From Candidatus Zixiibacteriota bacterium (lineage in GTDB: Bacteria > Zixibacteria > MSB-5A5 > GN15 > FEB-12), in assembly GCA_020346225.1 (NCBI GenBank), contig CP070777.1, forward strand, positions 2,830,703-2,894,702: a DNA stretch of 64,000 nt, written 5' to 3'. Each line of letters starts with the position of its first letter. Position 1 is the stretch's first letter. Shown one piece after another: positions 10,101-17,913 of the stretch. The notes beneath the pieces are model-generated. The model ran no database searches, was not told the DNA's origin, and saw only the letters and a program-made list of their open reading frames with translations. Both the position numbers and the translations under genes were made by a program.

Positions 10101-10369
10101 TTATGACCACCTTCGCCACTGTCTTCGGAATGCTGCCTTTGGCCCTCGGTATCGGTCCCGGCGCCGAATTGAGGGCACCCATGGCCCGTGCCGCTATCGG
10201 CGGCATCATCTCCTCGACTCTGCTGACGCTGGTGGTCGTGCCGATCGTGTATACTTTGATTGACGATTTCGTAGGGCTGTTCAGAAGACTGAGGAAAGTG
10301 GAGACCGCCGTGAGAGACGGCACCGCCCTGCAAGAGCAAGTTGATGAGCAATTTAATCGCGCCAAGTAA
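7175..10369 (+). CDS. RND-family efflux pump, inner-membrane permease (HAE1/AcrB type)
   Basis: A 1064-aa proton-driven multidrug pump. It starts with KRPVFATMMIGALLVIGAFS, the first membrane helix of the family, and has twelve membrane helices in two halves, each with a large periplasmic porter loop. The proton-relay aspartate pair of helix 4 is present as GILIDDAIVVIENI near residues 398-399. The second half contains GIVMLMGLVTKNAILLIDF, also conserved. It would trimerise and pair with the adaptor and TolC protein encoded just upstream. The 3' end overlaps the bshC start by 26 nt, which ties the bacillithiol genes to this transcript. Substrate range cannot be read from sequence. Confidence 0.95.
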   Translation: MKISEVSIKRPVFATMMIGALLVIGAFSYYGLPVELMPNVDFPFVIVQTVYPGASAESVETDVTKNIEEVINQISGVRHIQSVSREGFSQVFVEFQLEKEGAEAAQDVREKVATIRGTLPEDIEDPIITQFDNDAFPILSVAITGSRSLRDVTQLAKDRIKPRLEIIPGIGNVEIVGGYEREILIGLDPQKMESFGIAIDDVTEAVAAANMEVPGGRIDESRREYLVRLMGRLGRVADFDNIIVKNVAGTPVYLSQIAAVSDTIAEQRSLSRYNGTPSIGLSIIKQSGANVVEMAEQARQTIADLRAELPPDIKMDIVSDNSTFITDSIHEILFNIRVGTLLAVLVIFLFLLDFRPTIITGLSIPISIIATFTLLKFLGFTINIMTLLGLSLSVGILIDDAIVVIENIYRHLSEGKSPWKAAFEGTKEIGLAVMATTFTIMVVFLPVAFMEGIVGRFFYQFGMTVAFAVLISLLVAFSLTPMLSSRWLKKNHNAESQSADPARKPSGLRSFWQRILGILGLWNRTFDATKPSYERLLAFSLRHRWLVMLVAVAAFAGALVLVPLLGVEFFPRTDEGQMIVTVDTPPGTTLQETAQRMTLIEDIVREMPEVTSSLVTIGAGNSAVTQGSILFLLTDASERELSALQVIDSVRGLLTTVPGIKFSVGTEEHRGGGGKPIVLSIRGDDRDELTRLAHRVQDIAGQVYGAIDVDNTLEEGKPEVQIDVDRKAADDLGLSLAVIPLTVRHLVEGDVVTRYKDGDEEYDVRVKLDQRFRSSADQIGRILVKSDKKIPGQETFLVPLDRVARLNKQTSIGEFRRFDRQSEVRVNANVLSGSFAGNVTTSIMEEVSQVPLPPGYSITPTGEQEWMVESFINIFKALALAIIFIYLVLASQYESFWDPLSIMFSLPLSLVGAILGLLLTGSSISIMSLIGIVMLMGLVTKNAILLIDFVKQQRRKGVPRFDAVLIAGPIRLRPILMTTFATVFGMLPLALGIGPGAELRAPMARAAIGGIISSTLLTLVVVPIVYTLIDDFVGLFRRLRKVETAVRDGTALQEQVDEQFNRAK

Positions 10370-11966
10370 GGCCCTGGGATACTCGAGCATCTTTCTGGAT
10401 TTCCTCAGCGGCTCCGGGGTGGCAAAAGATTTTTATCCGGCGACGGACCCCGCCGACGTCGCCCGTCGGCTCGATGCCGTTGCGTACCGGCGCGACCATA
10501 TAGTCGCCATCCTCGAAAAACAAAATAGTCTCTACGGCGCTTCCGATAAAACGCTCGCCAACATCGAAAAACTCAAAGACCCCCTTGCCGTTTGTCTCTT
10601 TGCCGGTCAGCAGGCCATTCTCTTCGGCGGGCCCATGCTCATTATGTACAAGGCTCTCTCCCTGGTAAAGGCGGCACATGCTTACACCGAGAAGCTGGGC
10701 CGACCGGTTATCCCGGTCTTCTGGATTGCCGCTGACGACCATGATTTCGAGGAAGTCAACCATACCTATGTTCTGAGTCGGTCGTCCGAGCTGACGAAGA
10801 TTTGTTATGAAACTCCTCCGACTGTGGAACTGCCTATTTCTGAAGTACGTCTTTCCGATTCCACCGGCCTGGACAAGGCCAGAAACACTCTGCAGGCGGC
10901 CCTGGGGCAAACCGACTTCACTTCCGATCTCTATGCGCTGATTGAACGTTGCTATACTCCCGAGGATACTTTCGTCACCGCCTTCGGCAAATTCATGGCC
11001 GCTCTTACCGCCGACCTCGGCCTGGTGTTCTTCTCGCCGGGTGACCCCGACGCCAAGCGCCTCGCCGCGCCCCTTTTCAAAGACATCGTAAGCCGCGGCC
11101 ATGACCTTCAGCAAATGCTGAGTGAAACCAATCTGAAAATCAGGGACTCCGGCTATCACATCCAGGTGGAGAAGGCCGAAGATGCCACCCATCTGTTCTA
11201 CAATCTCGACGGCCGCAGTCCCGTTCACCGGCAGGGCGACGGCTATGTAGCGGGGGAGGCCCGGCTGAGCCGAGATGATCTGATGGCACGCATCGATGAA
11301 CATCCGGAGCGCTTCTCGCCCGATGTCATGACCCGTCCTGTCATGCAGTCGTATCTCTTTCCCGTCGTCAGCCAGAAAGGCGGCGCCGCCGAGATAGCCT
11401 ACCTGGCCCAGGTCCATCGCATCTTCGATCTCTTCGGCTTGGTCACGCCGTACTATCGCTCCCGGCCGACCATGACGGTGATAGAGAAACGCTTCGAAAG
11501 ACTCATGACCGAGCACGCTATAACGTTTGAACAACTGACGGGCGATATTGAACAGGTCATCAACCGCGTTCTGACCGAATCGTTTCCGGATGACATCGAA
11601 GATCGCTTCGGCGAGTTTCGTGCTGAGCTCACCGATCACTTCGCGCGGCTCACCACGCGAGCGCTCGAGTTCGACCCGTCGCTGTCGGACCTGGCCGAAA
11701 AAACCAAAGGTAAGATAGATTTTGTCGTGAAGGCGCTCGAGAACAAGGTGTTCTCGTCTCACAAGAAGAAATCCAGCGAAACGCGCGAGCGCATTTACCG
11801 TCTCCACGCCGCCCTGTATCCCAATCGCAACTTCCAGGAGCGCTCGCTGAACATCTCGTATTTCCTTTCCAAGTACGGCCCGGGCTTCATACCTTACCTT
11901 TTTGAGGCCATGGATTGTCGTGAGAAAGCGCACCAGCTTATCTATCTCTCGGAGTACGAAGTGTAA
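10344..11966 (+). CDS. bshC: Bacillithiol biosynthesis cysteine-adding enzyme BshC
   Basis: A 540-aa protein matching BshC along its length, including CLFAGQQAILFGGPMLIMYK and VIPVFWIAADDHDFEEVNHT near the N-terminus, a central nucleotide-binding-like core, and a long C-terminal coiled coil (residues about 430-490) that mediates dimerisation in known BshC. BshC adds L-cysteine to glucosaminyl-malate, the last step of bacillithiol synthesis. The ATG at 10344 lies inside the RND gene; a TTG directly before it is the alternative start. The next gene, bshA, begins immediately after its stop. Length matches family members of about 540 aa. Confidence 0.93.
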   Translation: MSNLIAPSKALGYSSIFLDFLSGSGVAKDFYPATDPADVARRLDAVAYRRDHIVAILEKQNSLYGASDKTLANIEKLKDPLAVCLFAGQQAILFGGPMLIMYKALSLVKAAHAYTEKLGRPVIPVFWIAADDHDFEEVNHTYVLSRSSELTKICYETPPTVELPISEVRLSDSTGLDKARNTLQAALGQTDFTSDLYALIERCYTPEDTFVTAFGKFMAALTADLGLVFFSPGDPDAKRLAAPLFKDIVSRGHDLQQMLSETNLKIRDSGYHIQVEKAEDATHLFYNLDGRSPVHRQGDGYVAGEARLSRDDLMARIDEHPERFSPDVMTRPVMQSYLFPVVSQKGGAAEIAYLAQVHRIFDLFGLVTPYYRSRPTMTVIEKRFERLMTEHAITFEQLTGDIEQVINRVLTESFPDDIEDRFGEFRAELTDHFARLTTRALEFDPSLSDLAEKTKGKIDFVVKALENKVFSSHKKKSSETRERIYRLHAALYPNRNFQERSLNISYFLSKYGPGFIPYLFEAMDCREKAHQLIYLSEYEV

Positions 11967-13097
11967 ATGGTTATCGGTATCACATGCTACCCGGTCGCGG
12001 GCGGTTCCGGCATCGTCGCCACCGAACTGGGCCAGCAACTGGCCCTGAGGGGTCATCAGGTACACTTCATCGCCTATGCCCTCCCGTTTCGCCTTGACCG
12101 CTACCAGGCCAACGTCATGTATCACGGCGTGGAAACCACCGCTTACCCGCTGTTCAAGTACCCGCCGTATACGCTGACCCTTGCCGCCCGTATGGCCGAA
12201 GTCGTGCGCAGCTACGATTTGGACCTGCTGCACGTACACTACGCCATCCCTCATGCCGCCTGCGCTTACCTCGCCCGGCAGCTTCTTGCGGCCGACGGTG
12301 CCCCCTGTCCGAAAGTGATCACGACCCTTCACGGCACCGATATCACTCTGGTCGGTTCCGACCCTTCCTATTACGACATCACCCGCTTCTCCATTCTCTC
12401 CTCTGACGGCATCACCGCCGTGTCGAAGTATCTGGCCGATGAAACGAGCCAGGTTTTCAGGGTCGACAAGGAAATTCGCGTCATTCACAATTTCGTCGAT
12501 AACCATCGCTTCCGCCCGACCGAAAAGCAGTGCGAGCGCACCGAATTCGTCGCTCATGATGAGTTCCTGATCGCCCATGTTTCCAATTTCCGCCCCGTCA
12601 AACGCACCCTCGACGTCATCGACGTATTCGAGCGCATCAGCGCCGAGCTGCCCGCGAAACTGTTGCTCATCGGGGAAGGGCCCGACACCATTCTGGCTCG
12701 CCGGCAGATAAACAAGAAGCACCTCAGCGACCGGGTCATGTTCCTCGGCAACCAGAACCGCATCGAGGCCGTCCTGCCCTGCGCCGACCTGTTCCTGCTG
12801 CCCTCCGAAGAGGAGTCTTTCGGCCTGGCCGCACTGGAGGCCCTTGCCTGCGGCGTGCCGGTGATCGGCACCTCCGGCACCGGCCTGGTGGAAGTTGTCG
12901 ATGATTTCAAGAACGGCTTTCTCCTGCCTATCGGGGATACCGCGGCCATGGCCCGCGCCGGAATCTCGCTCCTGCGCGACAAGGGTCGCCTCGCCGAGTT
13001 CAAGGCACAGGCCTCGCGCTCGGCGCTCGAGAAATTCGGGGCCGACAGGATAGTCGGCCAGTATGAACAGTATTACCGGGAGGTACTCGGTGGTTAA
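11967..13097 (+). CDS. bshA: N-acetyl-alpha-D-glucosaminyl L-malate synthase BshA
   Basis: A 376-aa GT4-family retaining glycosyltransferase with the BshA N-terminus IGITCYPVAGGSGIVATELG and the VHFIAYALPFRL segment. The C-terminal domain has LLPSEEESFGLAALEALACGVPVIG, the sugar-nucleotide binding EX7E motif of GT4 enzymes. It transfers GlcNAc from UDP-GlcNAc to L-malate, the first step of bacillithiol synthesis. The ATG abuts the bshC stop with no gap, and its own end overlaps the bshB1 start. The gene order C-A-B1 places all three pathway steps in one transcript. Confidence 0.95.
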   Translation: MVIGITCYPVAGGSGIVATELGQQLALRGHQVHFIAYALPFRLDRYQANVMYHGVETTAYPLFKYPPYTLTLAARMAEVVRSYDLDLLHVHYAIPHAACAYLARQLLAADGAPCPKVITTLHGTDITLVGSDPSYYDITRFSILSSDGITAVSKYLADETSQVFRVDKEIRVIHNFVDNHRFRPTEKQCERTEFVAHDEFLIAHVSNFRPVKRTLDVIDVFERISAELPAKLLLIGEGPDTILARRQINKKHLSDRVMFLGNQNRIEAVLPCADLFLLPSEEESFGLAALEALACGVPVIGTSGTGLVEVVDDFKNGFLLPIGDTAAMARAGISLLRDKGRLAEFKAQASRSALEKFGADRIVGQYEQYYREVLGG

Positions 13098-13812
13098 GCC
13101 GGCTGAACTCGATATCCTGGCCGTGGCCGCGCATCCCGATGACATCGAGATCACCTGCGGCGGCTTGCTGATCAAAATGGTAAAGAAGGGTTACGCCGTC
13201 GGTGCCCTGGATCTCACCCGGGGCGAGATGGGTTCCTACGGCGATGAAGACGACCGTGACGCCGAAGCCGACGCCGCCGCCCGGCTCATGGGCCTGGCGT
13301 ACCGTGGTAACCTGGCGCTAAAGGACGCCGGTGTCGAAGTTAGCCAGGAAAACAAGCTCAAACTGGCCGCTGTCATCCGCGAAACCAGACCTCAGCTTGT
13401 CGTTTTGCCTCACTGGGAGCAGCGCCACCCCGACCACCGCGCCTGCCACCGGCTCGGGTACGACGCCTGCTTTCTGTCCGGTTTGAAGAAAATCGACATC
13501 GAAGGTGAGCCCCACCGGCCGCGCAAGATCATCTATGTGACGTATTTCCGCAATGCCGACTACTCTTTCCTCGTCGATATCTCCGACGAGTTCGAGCAGA
13601 AATGCGCCGCCGTGGCGGCCTATAAGTCACAGTTTGACGACCCCGAAACCGCCCGGAGAATCTTCCAGCCCGGTATCGATATTTTCGAGTTCATGCGCGT
13701 CCGTGCCCGTCAACTGGGGCAGCTGGCCGGCGTTCAGTACGCCGAGGCTTATACCGTCAAGGAACATATTCTTATCGACGACCCTCTGCTCATGCCGATA
13801 AGCTCGATGTAA
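13090..13812 (+). CDS. bshB1: Bacillithiol biosynthesis deacetylase BshB1
   Basis: A 240-aa PIG-L/LmbE-family zinc deacetylase. The metal-binding motif AAHPDDIE is near residues 13-20 and the third ligand is in RHPDHRACH near residue 117. DLTRGEMGSYGDEDDRDAEA is the segment characteristic of the BshB1 subgroup. It removes the acetyl group from GlcNAc-malate to give GlcN-malate, the BshC substrate. GTG 13090 was chosen because GGGAGG sits 7 nt upstream; an in-frame ATG at 13063 inside bshA has no ribosome site. It is the last gene of the run; a gap with a separate -10 box follows. Confidence 0.93.
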   Translation: MVKPAELDILAVAAHPDDIEITCGGLLIKMVKKGYAVGALDLTRGEMGSYGDEDDRDAEADAAARLMGLAYRGNLALKDAGVEVSQENKLKLAAVIRETRPQLVVLPHWEQRHPDHRACHRLGYDACFLSGLKKIDIEGEPHRPRKIIYVTYFRNADYSFLVDISDEFEQKCAAVAAYKSQFDDPETARRIFQPGIDIFEFMRVRARQLGQLAGVQYAEAYTVKEHILIDDPLLMPISSM

Positions 13813-13850
13813 CGCCTTTAATTTTTACTTTTCTTGCCCGCCCGGCGCCA

Positions 13851-13856
13851 TATATT
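13851..13856 (+). promoter_or_regulatory. Putative -10 element for the CDF transporter gene
   Basis: TATATT at 13851-13856 in the gap after bshB1, with predicted +1 near 13863. The expected -35 position (about 13828) reads CTTTTC, so the -35 is poor and the call rests on the -10 alone. Confidence 0.4.
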
Positions 13857-13920
13857 AGTATCAGGATCCTGTCAAGACCAGCCGCACGCGATCGCTGTAG
13901 TTATTGGGAGCACCAGCGTT

Positions 13921-14838
13921 TTGGAAGCAACTGGCCGCGTCGACGAACATACCCGTGATGGCCTGAAAGCCGGGCTCAGGGTCACCTGGGCCGGTATCGT
14001 CGCCAACATCCTGCTCTTCTTCCTTAAGCTGCTGACCGGCCTGCTGGGACGAAGCCAGGCGCTTATTGCCGATGCCGTTCACTCCCTGTCCGACCTCTTC
14101 AGTGATTTCGTCGTCCTGCTCGGACTCAAGCTCGGACGTAAGGAGGAAGACGAGGACCACCCCTTCGGCCATGCCCGCATCGAAACCCTGTCGGGAATGA
14201 TGGTCGGCGCCATACTGGTCATTGTTGGTATCGCCATCGCCTACAACGCCGTAATAACTATCTACGAGCATCGTATCTCTCGCCCGGGTCTTTTCACTGT
14301 CGTGGCCGCTTTTGTCAGCATCGTCGTCAAGGAAGGGCTGTATCAGTACACCGTCACCGTCGGCCGCCGCATCAAGAGTCTCGCCGTCGTTGCCAACGCC
14401 TGGCACCATCGCACCGACGCTTTTTCTTCGGTAGCCGTCCTCATCGGTGTCACCGCCGCCTACCTTAATCCGGCATGGCATCTGGCCGATGCCCTGGCGG
14501 CTATCGTCGTCGTGTTCTTCATCGCCAAGGTGGGGGCGGCGCTGGCCTGGGAAGGATTCAAACAGGTTATCGACACCGCTCCCGACCGCCGCATCCTCGA
14601 CCGGCTGGTCGAAACCGCCCAGGCCGTTAAGGGCGTCTGGCAGGTACATGATGTCCGCGCCCGGTACTCCGGCTCCCAGATTTTTGTCGAGATGCACATC
14701 GTCGTCGATGCCGAGCTGACCGTTCGCGAAGGACACCGCATCGCCGATGAAGTGCGCAACCACGTTGTCAACGAGGTCGATGATGTAACTTATGTGATCG
14801 TGCACGTCGACCCGGAAGACGATGCCGACCGGGTATAA
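13921..14838 (+). CDS. Cation diffusion facilitator (CDF) family metal transporter
   Basis: About 305 aa with six membrane helices and a C-terminal cytoplasmic ferredoxin-like domain. The metal-site helix motif is present as ADAVHSLSDLFSDF near residues 50-63, with the matching HHRTDAFSS in helix 5 near residues 161-169, giving the H/D-rich tetrahedral site of Zn2+/Fe2+/Mn2+ exporters. The histidine-containing loop DHPFGHARIE is also conserved. TTG 13921 was chosen because GGGAG lies 10 nt upstream and the longer in-frame reading would start before the -10 box. CDF proteins export divalent cations by proton antiport; the ion here cannot be decided. Confidence 0.9.
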   Translation: MEATGRVDEHTRDGLKAGLRVTWAGIVANILLFFLKLLTGLLGRSQALIADAVHSLSDLFSDFVVLLGLKLGRKEEDEDHPFGHARIETLSGMMVGAILVIVGIAIAYNAVITIYEHRISRPGLFTVVAAFVSIVVKEGLYQYTVTVGRRIKSLAVVANAWHHRTDAFSSVAVLIGVTAAYLNPAWHLADALAAIVVVFFIAKVGAALAWEGFKQVIDTAPDRRILDRLVETAQAVKGVWQVHDVRARYSGSQIFVEMHIVVDAELTVREGHRIADEVRNHVVNEVDDVTYVIVHVDPEDDADRV

Positions 14839-14853
14839 GTGCCGGGAAAAAAG

Positions 14854-14878
14854 AGCCGGGGCCTCCTTGGCTCCGGCT
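14854..14878 (+). terminator. Hairpin after the CDF gene
   Basis: AGCCGGGGCC pairs with GGCTCCGGCT (10 bp with one G-U) around a 5-nt loop, 15 nt after the CDF stop. No T-run follows on this strand, whereas an A-run precedes it, so it may terminate weakly here or act on the opposite strand. The rest of 14839-15058 shows no gene or other clear structure. Confidence 0.45.
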
Positions 14879-15058
14879 TAAGATGCTGTCTCGAACCCGG
14901 CCCTGCCTTGGCAGGGTCATTTCATGACCTTTCTTGCAGTTATCGGCAATCACACCGGAAACATAAACCCCTCTGCATACCGCGCTGCCCCGGACGTCCC
15001 TGCCGGACGGCCATGCCAGCCGGGCGTCATCCGTCGTCGAGCGTGATCCAAATGACCG

Positions 15059-15087
15059 TTGCGCCTGCCGCTAGCCGGTTTTATATT
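15059..15087 (+). promoter_or_regulatory. Promoter of the tRNA-Sec gene
   Basis: TTGCGC at 15059-15064, a 17-nt spacer and TATATT at 15082-15087. Counting seven bases from the last -10 base puts +1 at 15094, exactly the first base of the mature tRNA, so the primary transcript would have no 5' leader. Confidence 0.65.
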
Positions 15088-15093
15088 GGACGC

Positions 15094-15187
15094 GGAAGCG
15101 GATGTCGTCTGGTGGCGATCCCGGCCTTCAAAGCCGTGCGGGGGGCAAAGGTCTTGTCCCCGGTGGGTTCGATTCCCACCCCTTCCG
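15094..15187 (+). tRNA. selC: Selenocysteine tRNA (anticodon TCA)
   Basis: The anticodon loop is CTTCAAA with anticodon TCA, which reads UGA. The D arm is a 6-bp stem (GTCGTC/GGCGAT, with G-U pairs) closing a 4-nt TGGT loop, a hallmark of bacterial tRNA-Sec. The long variable arm is an 8-bp stem (GGGGGCAA/TTGTCCCC) with a 5-nt loop. The T arm is GTGGG-TTCGATT-CCCAC. The acceptor pairs GGAAGCGG with CCCTTCC, followed by discriminator G at 15187; CCA is not encoded. The 3' acceptor strand is one base shorter than the 5' strand, leaving C15099 bulged or mispaired, so acceptor plus T stem is 12 bp rather than the usual 13. selA and selB are 10 kb downstream. Confidence 0.9.
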
Positions 15188-15231
15188 CTTTTATTATCCG
15201 GTGTGACCCGACCGGCGCTACCACTTTGTAA

Positions 15232-15260
15232 TTGACTTCGCGCCTTCGAAACCCCAGACT
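15232..15260 (+). promoter_or_regulatory. Putative promoter of recG
   Basis: TTGACT at 15232-15237, a 17-nt spacer and CAGACT at 15255-15260, a weak -10. Predicted +1 is 15267, the G of the recG GTG codon, which would give a leaderless mRNA. No ribosome-binding sequence precedes the GTG. Confidence 0.4.
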
Positions 15261-15266
15261 TAGCCT

Positions 15267-17348
15267 GTGGCCGATATACGACTGAATTCACCCCTTCAGT
15301 ACCTCAAGGGCGTCGGCCCCAGGCGGGCCGAAGCTCTGGCCGGACTCGGCATGAACGAGGTGCGCGACCTTCTTTTTTACTTCCCCCGCCATTATCTTGA
15401 CCGCAGCCGGGTGATATCCATCGCCGACCTGAGGCAGGGGGAATCCGCCACCATCATCGGCGTCGTCAAAGCCCACGGCGTTCTTCACGGCCGACGCCGT
15501 CGCTACGAGGTCATCCTCGAAGATGACACCGGCGCCATCAGCCTCGTCTGGTTTCAGGGCATTCGCTACTGGGAAAGAATCTTCGAAAAAAACCAGAAAT
15601 TCGCCGCCACCGGCATCGTCAGCTACTTCATGGGTCACCAGATGATTCACCCCGACCTCGAACGCCTCGAGGAAGATACCGACCGCATGATTCACGCCGG
15701 ACGCATCATCCCCGTGTACCCCCAGACCGCCGAACTCAACCGGGTCGGCCTGAGCAGTAAGGGTATTCGCAAGCTCACCACGTTCATACTGGACAATATC
15801 TCCGAGGAATTGCCGGACTACCTTCCCGCTGATGTTCGCGACGGGCAAAACCTGCTTGCGCTCAATGAGGCCGTTCGCAGCCTACATTATCCGCAGCAGC
15901 CGGATGACATTGAAACCAGCCGCCGGCGCCTCGCTTTTGATGAGTTGCTCGCTTTTTTGTTTCTGGTTTTTCGCAACCGAAGCCTCAAGACTTCCGCGGT
16001 CAAAAGGCATGCCTATGACAGGCCCGGCGACAGGTTGACGACGTTTCTGGAGGCCCTGCCGTTCGAGTTTACCGAGGGACAGAAGGCAGCCTCCCGCGAG
16101 ATATTCACCGACCTTCGCAGCAAATATCCCATGTCGCGTCTCCTTCAGGGTGATGTGGGTTGCGGTAAGACGGCGGTCGCCGTAACCGCCGCCGCCTACG
16201 CCGCCGAGAACGGTCATCAGACCGCCTTCATGGCGCCCACTGAAATCTTGGCCGAACAACACTTCCGCGTCTGGGAGAAACCGCTGGGCGATATCGGCAT
16301 CGTCTCCGCGCTCCTTACCTCGAGTCTCAAACCAGCCGCCAAGAAAGAGGTCGCGCGTCTGTGCCAGAGTGGTGACATTCACGTTCTGTTCGGCACTCAT
16401 GCTCTGATTTACGATTATGTCAACTTCGACAGGCTCGGCCTGGTCGTCATCGACGAACAGCACCGCTTCGGTGTCGAGCAGCGCAGCCGTCTCCACGCCA
16501 AAGGGGATAACCCCGACCTGCTCGTCATGACCGCCACCCCGATACCGCGAACCCTGGCCCTGACTCTTTACGGTGACCTGGACGTCTCCACCATAAGGGA
16601 CATGCCGGCCGGCCGCAAACCGATCCGCACCGTCTGGCGAACACACGAAGTCCGCGACAAGGTTTACGAATTCGTCATCGACGATATCCGTCGCGGCGGG
16701 CAGACCTACATCGTCTATCCGCTCATCGAAAAATCCGAGCAGGTGGAACTGGAAAATGTCGAGGATGCTTTCGCGCTGCTGAGCGCGGGCGCCTTCAAAG
16801 AGGTGCGGGTCGGCCTGGTGCACGGCCGCGTTCCCGCCAGGGAGCGCGATGACGTGTTGCGGAAGTTCCGCGACGGCGACATCGACGTTCTGCTGACCAC
16901 CACCGTTATCGAAGTCGGTATCGACAATCCTAACGCCACCATCATGATCATCGAGCACGCCGAGAGGTTCGGCCTGGCCCAGCTCCATCAACTCCGGGGC
17001 CGCATCGGCCGCGGCGCGAAACAGGCCACTCTGGTGGCTGTCGCCCACCTGCCCATTTCGGATATCGGCCGGCAGCGCCTGGAGTATTTCGCTTCCAATG
17101 CCGATGGTTTCAAAATCGCCGAGGCCGACCTCGAAATGCGCGGACCGGGAGAAATGTTCGGCCTGCGCCAATCCGGGTTGCCGCAGTTCCGTACCGCCCG
17201 CATTGCGCAGGACCGGGATTTAATTGAAGCCTGCCGCAATCTGCTCGCGACACTTTTCGAGCCGTACAACGGTCTTGACTTGAACCGTCAAAAATTGTAT
17301 AACTACCTGAATTCCAGAGCCGCGCGGGCGCCTGTGGGGGGCGCCTGA
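15267..17348 (+). CDS. recG: ATP-dependent DNA helicase RecG
   Basis: A 693-aa protein with the RecG plan: N-terminal helix-hairpin-helix-like LKGVGPRRAEALAGLG, a wedge OB domain (residues about 60-150), then two RecA-like helicase domains. Walker A is LLQGDVGCGKTAVA near residues 290-304, the DExH box is VVIDEQHRFG, and motif III is TATPIPRTLALTLYGDLD. The C-terminal LRGRIGRG is motif VI. RecG remodels stalled replication forks and Holliday junctions. It starts at GTG 15267 without a Shine-Dalgarno sequence. Length is standard for the family. Confidence 0.96.
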   Translation: MADIRLNSPLQYLKGVGPRRAEALAGLGMNEVRDLLFYFPRHYLDRSRVISIADLRQGESATIIGVVKAHGVLHGRRRRYEVILEDDTGAISLVWFQGIRYWERIFEKNQKFAATGIVSYFMGHQMIHPDLERLEEDTDRMIHAGRIIPVYPQTAELNRVGLSSKGIRKLTTFILDNISEELPDYLPADVRDGQNLLALNEAVRSLHYPQQPDDIETSRRRLAFDELLAFLFLVFRNRSLKTSAVKRHAYDRPGDRLTTFLEALPFEFTEGQKAASREIFTDLRSKYPMSRLLQGDVGCGKTAVAVTAAAYAAENGHQTAFMAPTEILAEQHFRVWEKPLGDIGIVSALLTSSLKPAAKKEVARLCQSGDIHVLFGTHALIYDYVNFDRLGLVVIDEQHRFGVEQRSRLHAKGDNPDLLVMTATPIPRTLALTLYGDLDVSTIRDMPAGRKPIRTVWRTHEVRDKVYEFVIDDIRRGGQTYIVYPLIEKSEQVELENVEDAFALLSAGAFKEVRVGLVHGRVPARERDDVLRKFRDGDIDVLLTTTVIEVGIDNPNATIMIIEHAERFGLAQLHQLRGRIGRGAKQATLVAVAHLPISDIGRQRLEYFASNADGFKIAEADLEMRGPGEMFGLRQSGLPQFRTARIAQDRDLIEACRNLLATLFEPYNGLDLNRQKLYNYLNSRAARAPVGGA

Positions 17349-17400
17349 TATTGGGAAAGCAAGTGCCGGATACCCGGCGTGAATCAGATGAGGTGCCGAC

Positions 17401-17781
17401 ATGAATAATGTGCCCGAAAAAATTGACCTTCACCTTATGCAACTGGTGCTCTCCCTTCAGGCCGGGGCTATGCAACAACTGGGCAAGGTCGTTTCGCCTT
17501 TCACCGGAAAAGTCGAACGCGACCTGACCATGGCCAAACATACCATCGACATCCTCGGCATGCTTGAAACGAAAATGAAGGGCAATCTTTCCGAGGATGA
17601 GCAGAAATTCCTTGGCCATGTGCTGTACGAACTTCGTCTCAACTATGTGGACGAGTCGAAGAAACCCGAGCCCGCCCCGGAGCAGGAATCGGCAAAAGAG
17701 GCCGCTGGAAAGGAGTCCGAGTCCGGCCCGAATGACGCCCCTGAAGACGACGGCCGTGACAACAGCGAGTCTGACAAGTAA
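17401..17781 (+). CDS. DUF1844 domain protein
   Basis: A 126-aa cytoplasmic protein. Residues 5-85 match the DUF1844 family (VLSLQAGAMQQLGKVVSP, then AKHTIDILGMLETKMKGNLS and the LYELRLNYVDE end). Residues about 86-126 are a low-complexity acidic tail rich in Glu, Asp, Ala and Pro (PAPEQESAKEAAGKESES). The family is helical and has no established function. It follows recG after 52 nt and has a GAGGTG ribosome site. The tail is probably disordered. Confidence 0.85.
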   Translation: MNNVPEKIDLHLMQLVLSLQAGAMQQLGKVVSPFTGKVERDLTMAKHTIDILGMLETKMKGNLSEDEQKFLGHVLYELRLNYVDESKKPEPAPEQESAKEAAGKESESGPNDAPEDDGRDNSESDK

Positions 17782-17913
17782 AAAATGACCGTCACCTGGC
17801 AATCTCTACCCGGAAAATTGTATAACCTACTGAAGCGGCAAATCTTACACTTCTGAGTCAGGCTTATTGGGCTTGCCTTTTCGGGCTCAGGAGAGTATAT
17901 AAGGTTGACTAAA

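Noticed and set aside
14854-14878. Possibility that the CDF-gene hairpin is a SECIS element, given the nearby tRNA-Sec.
   Set aside because: No in-frame TGA-containing gene surrounds it; bacterial SECIS lies just after the UGA inside the coding region.
17290-17836. Near-repeat of AAATTGTATAAC at the recG 3' end (about 17296) and before murB (about 17815).
   Set aside because: The match is only about 20 nt, one copy is coding, and there is no third copy or element structure; probably chance.
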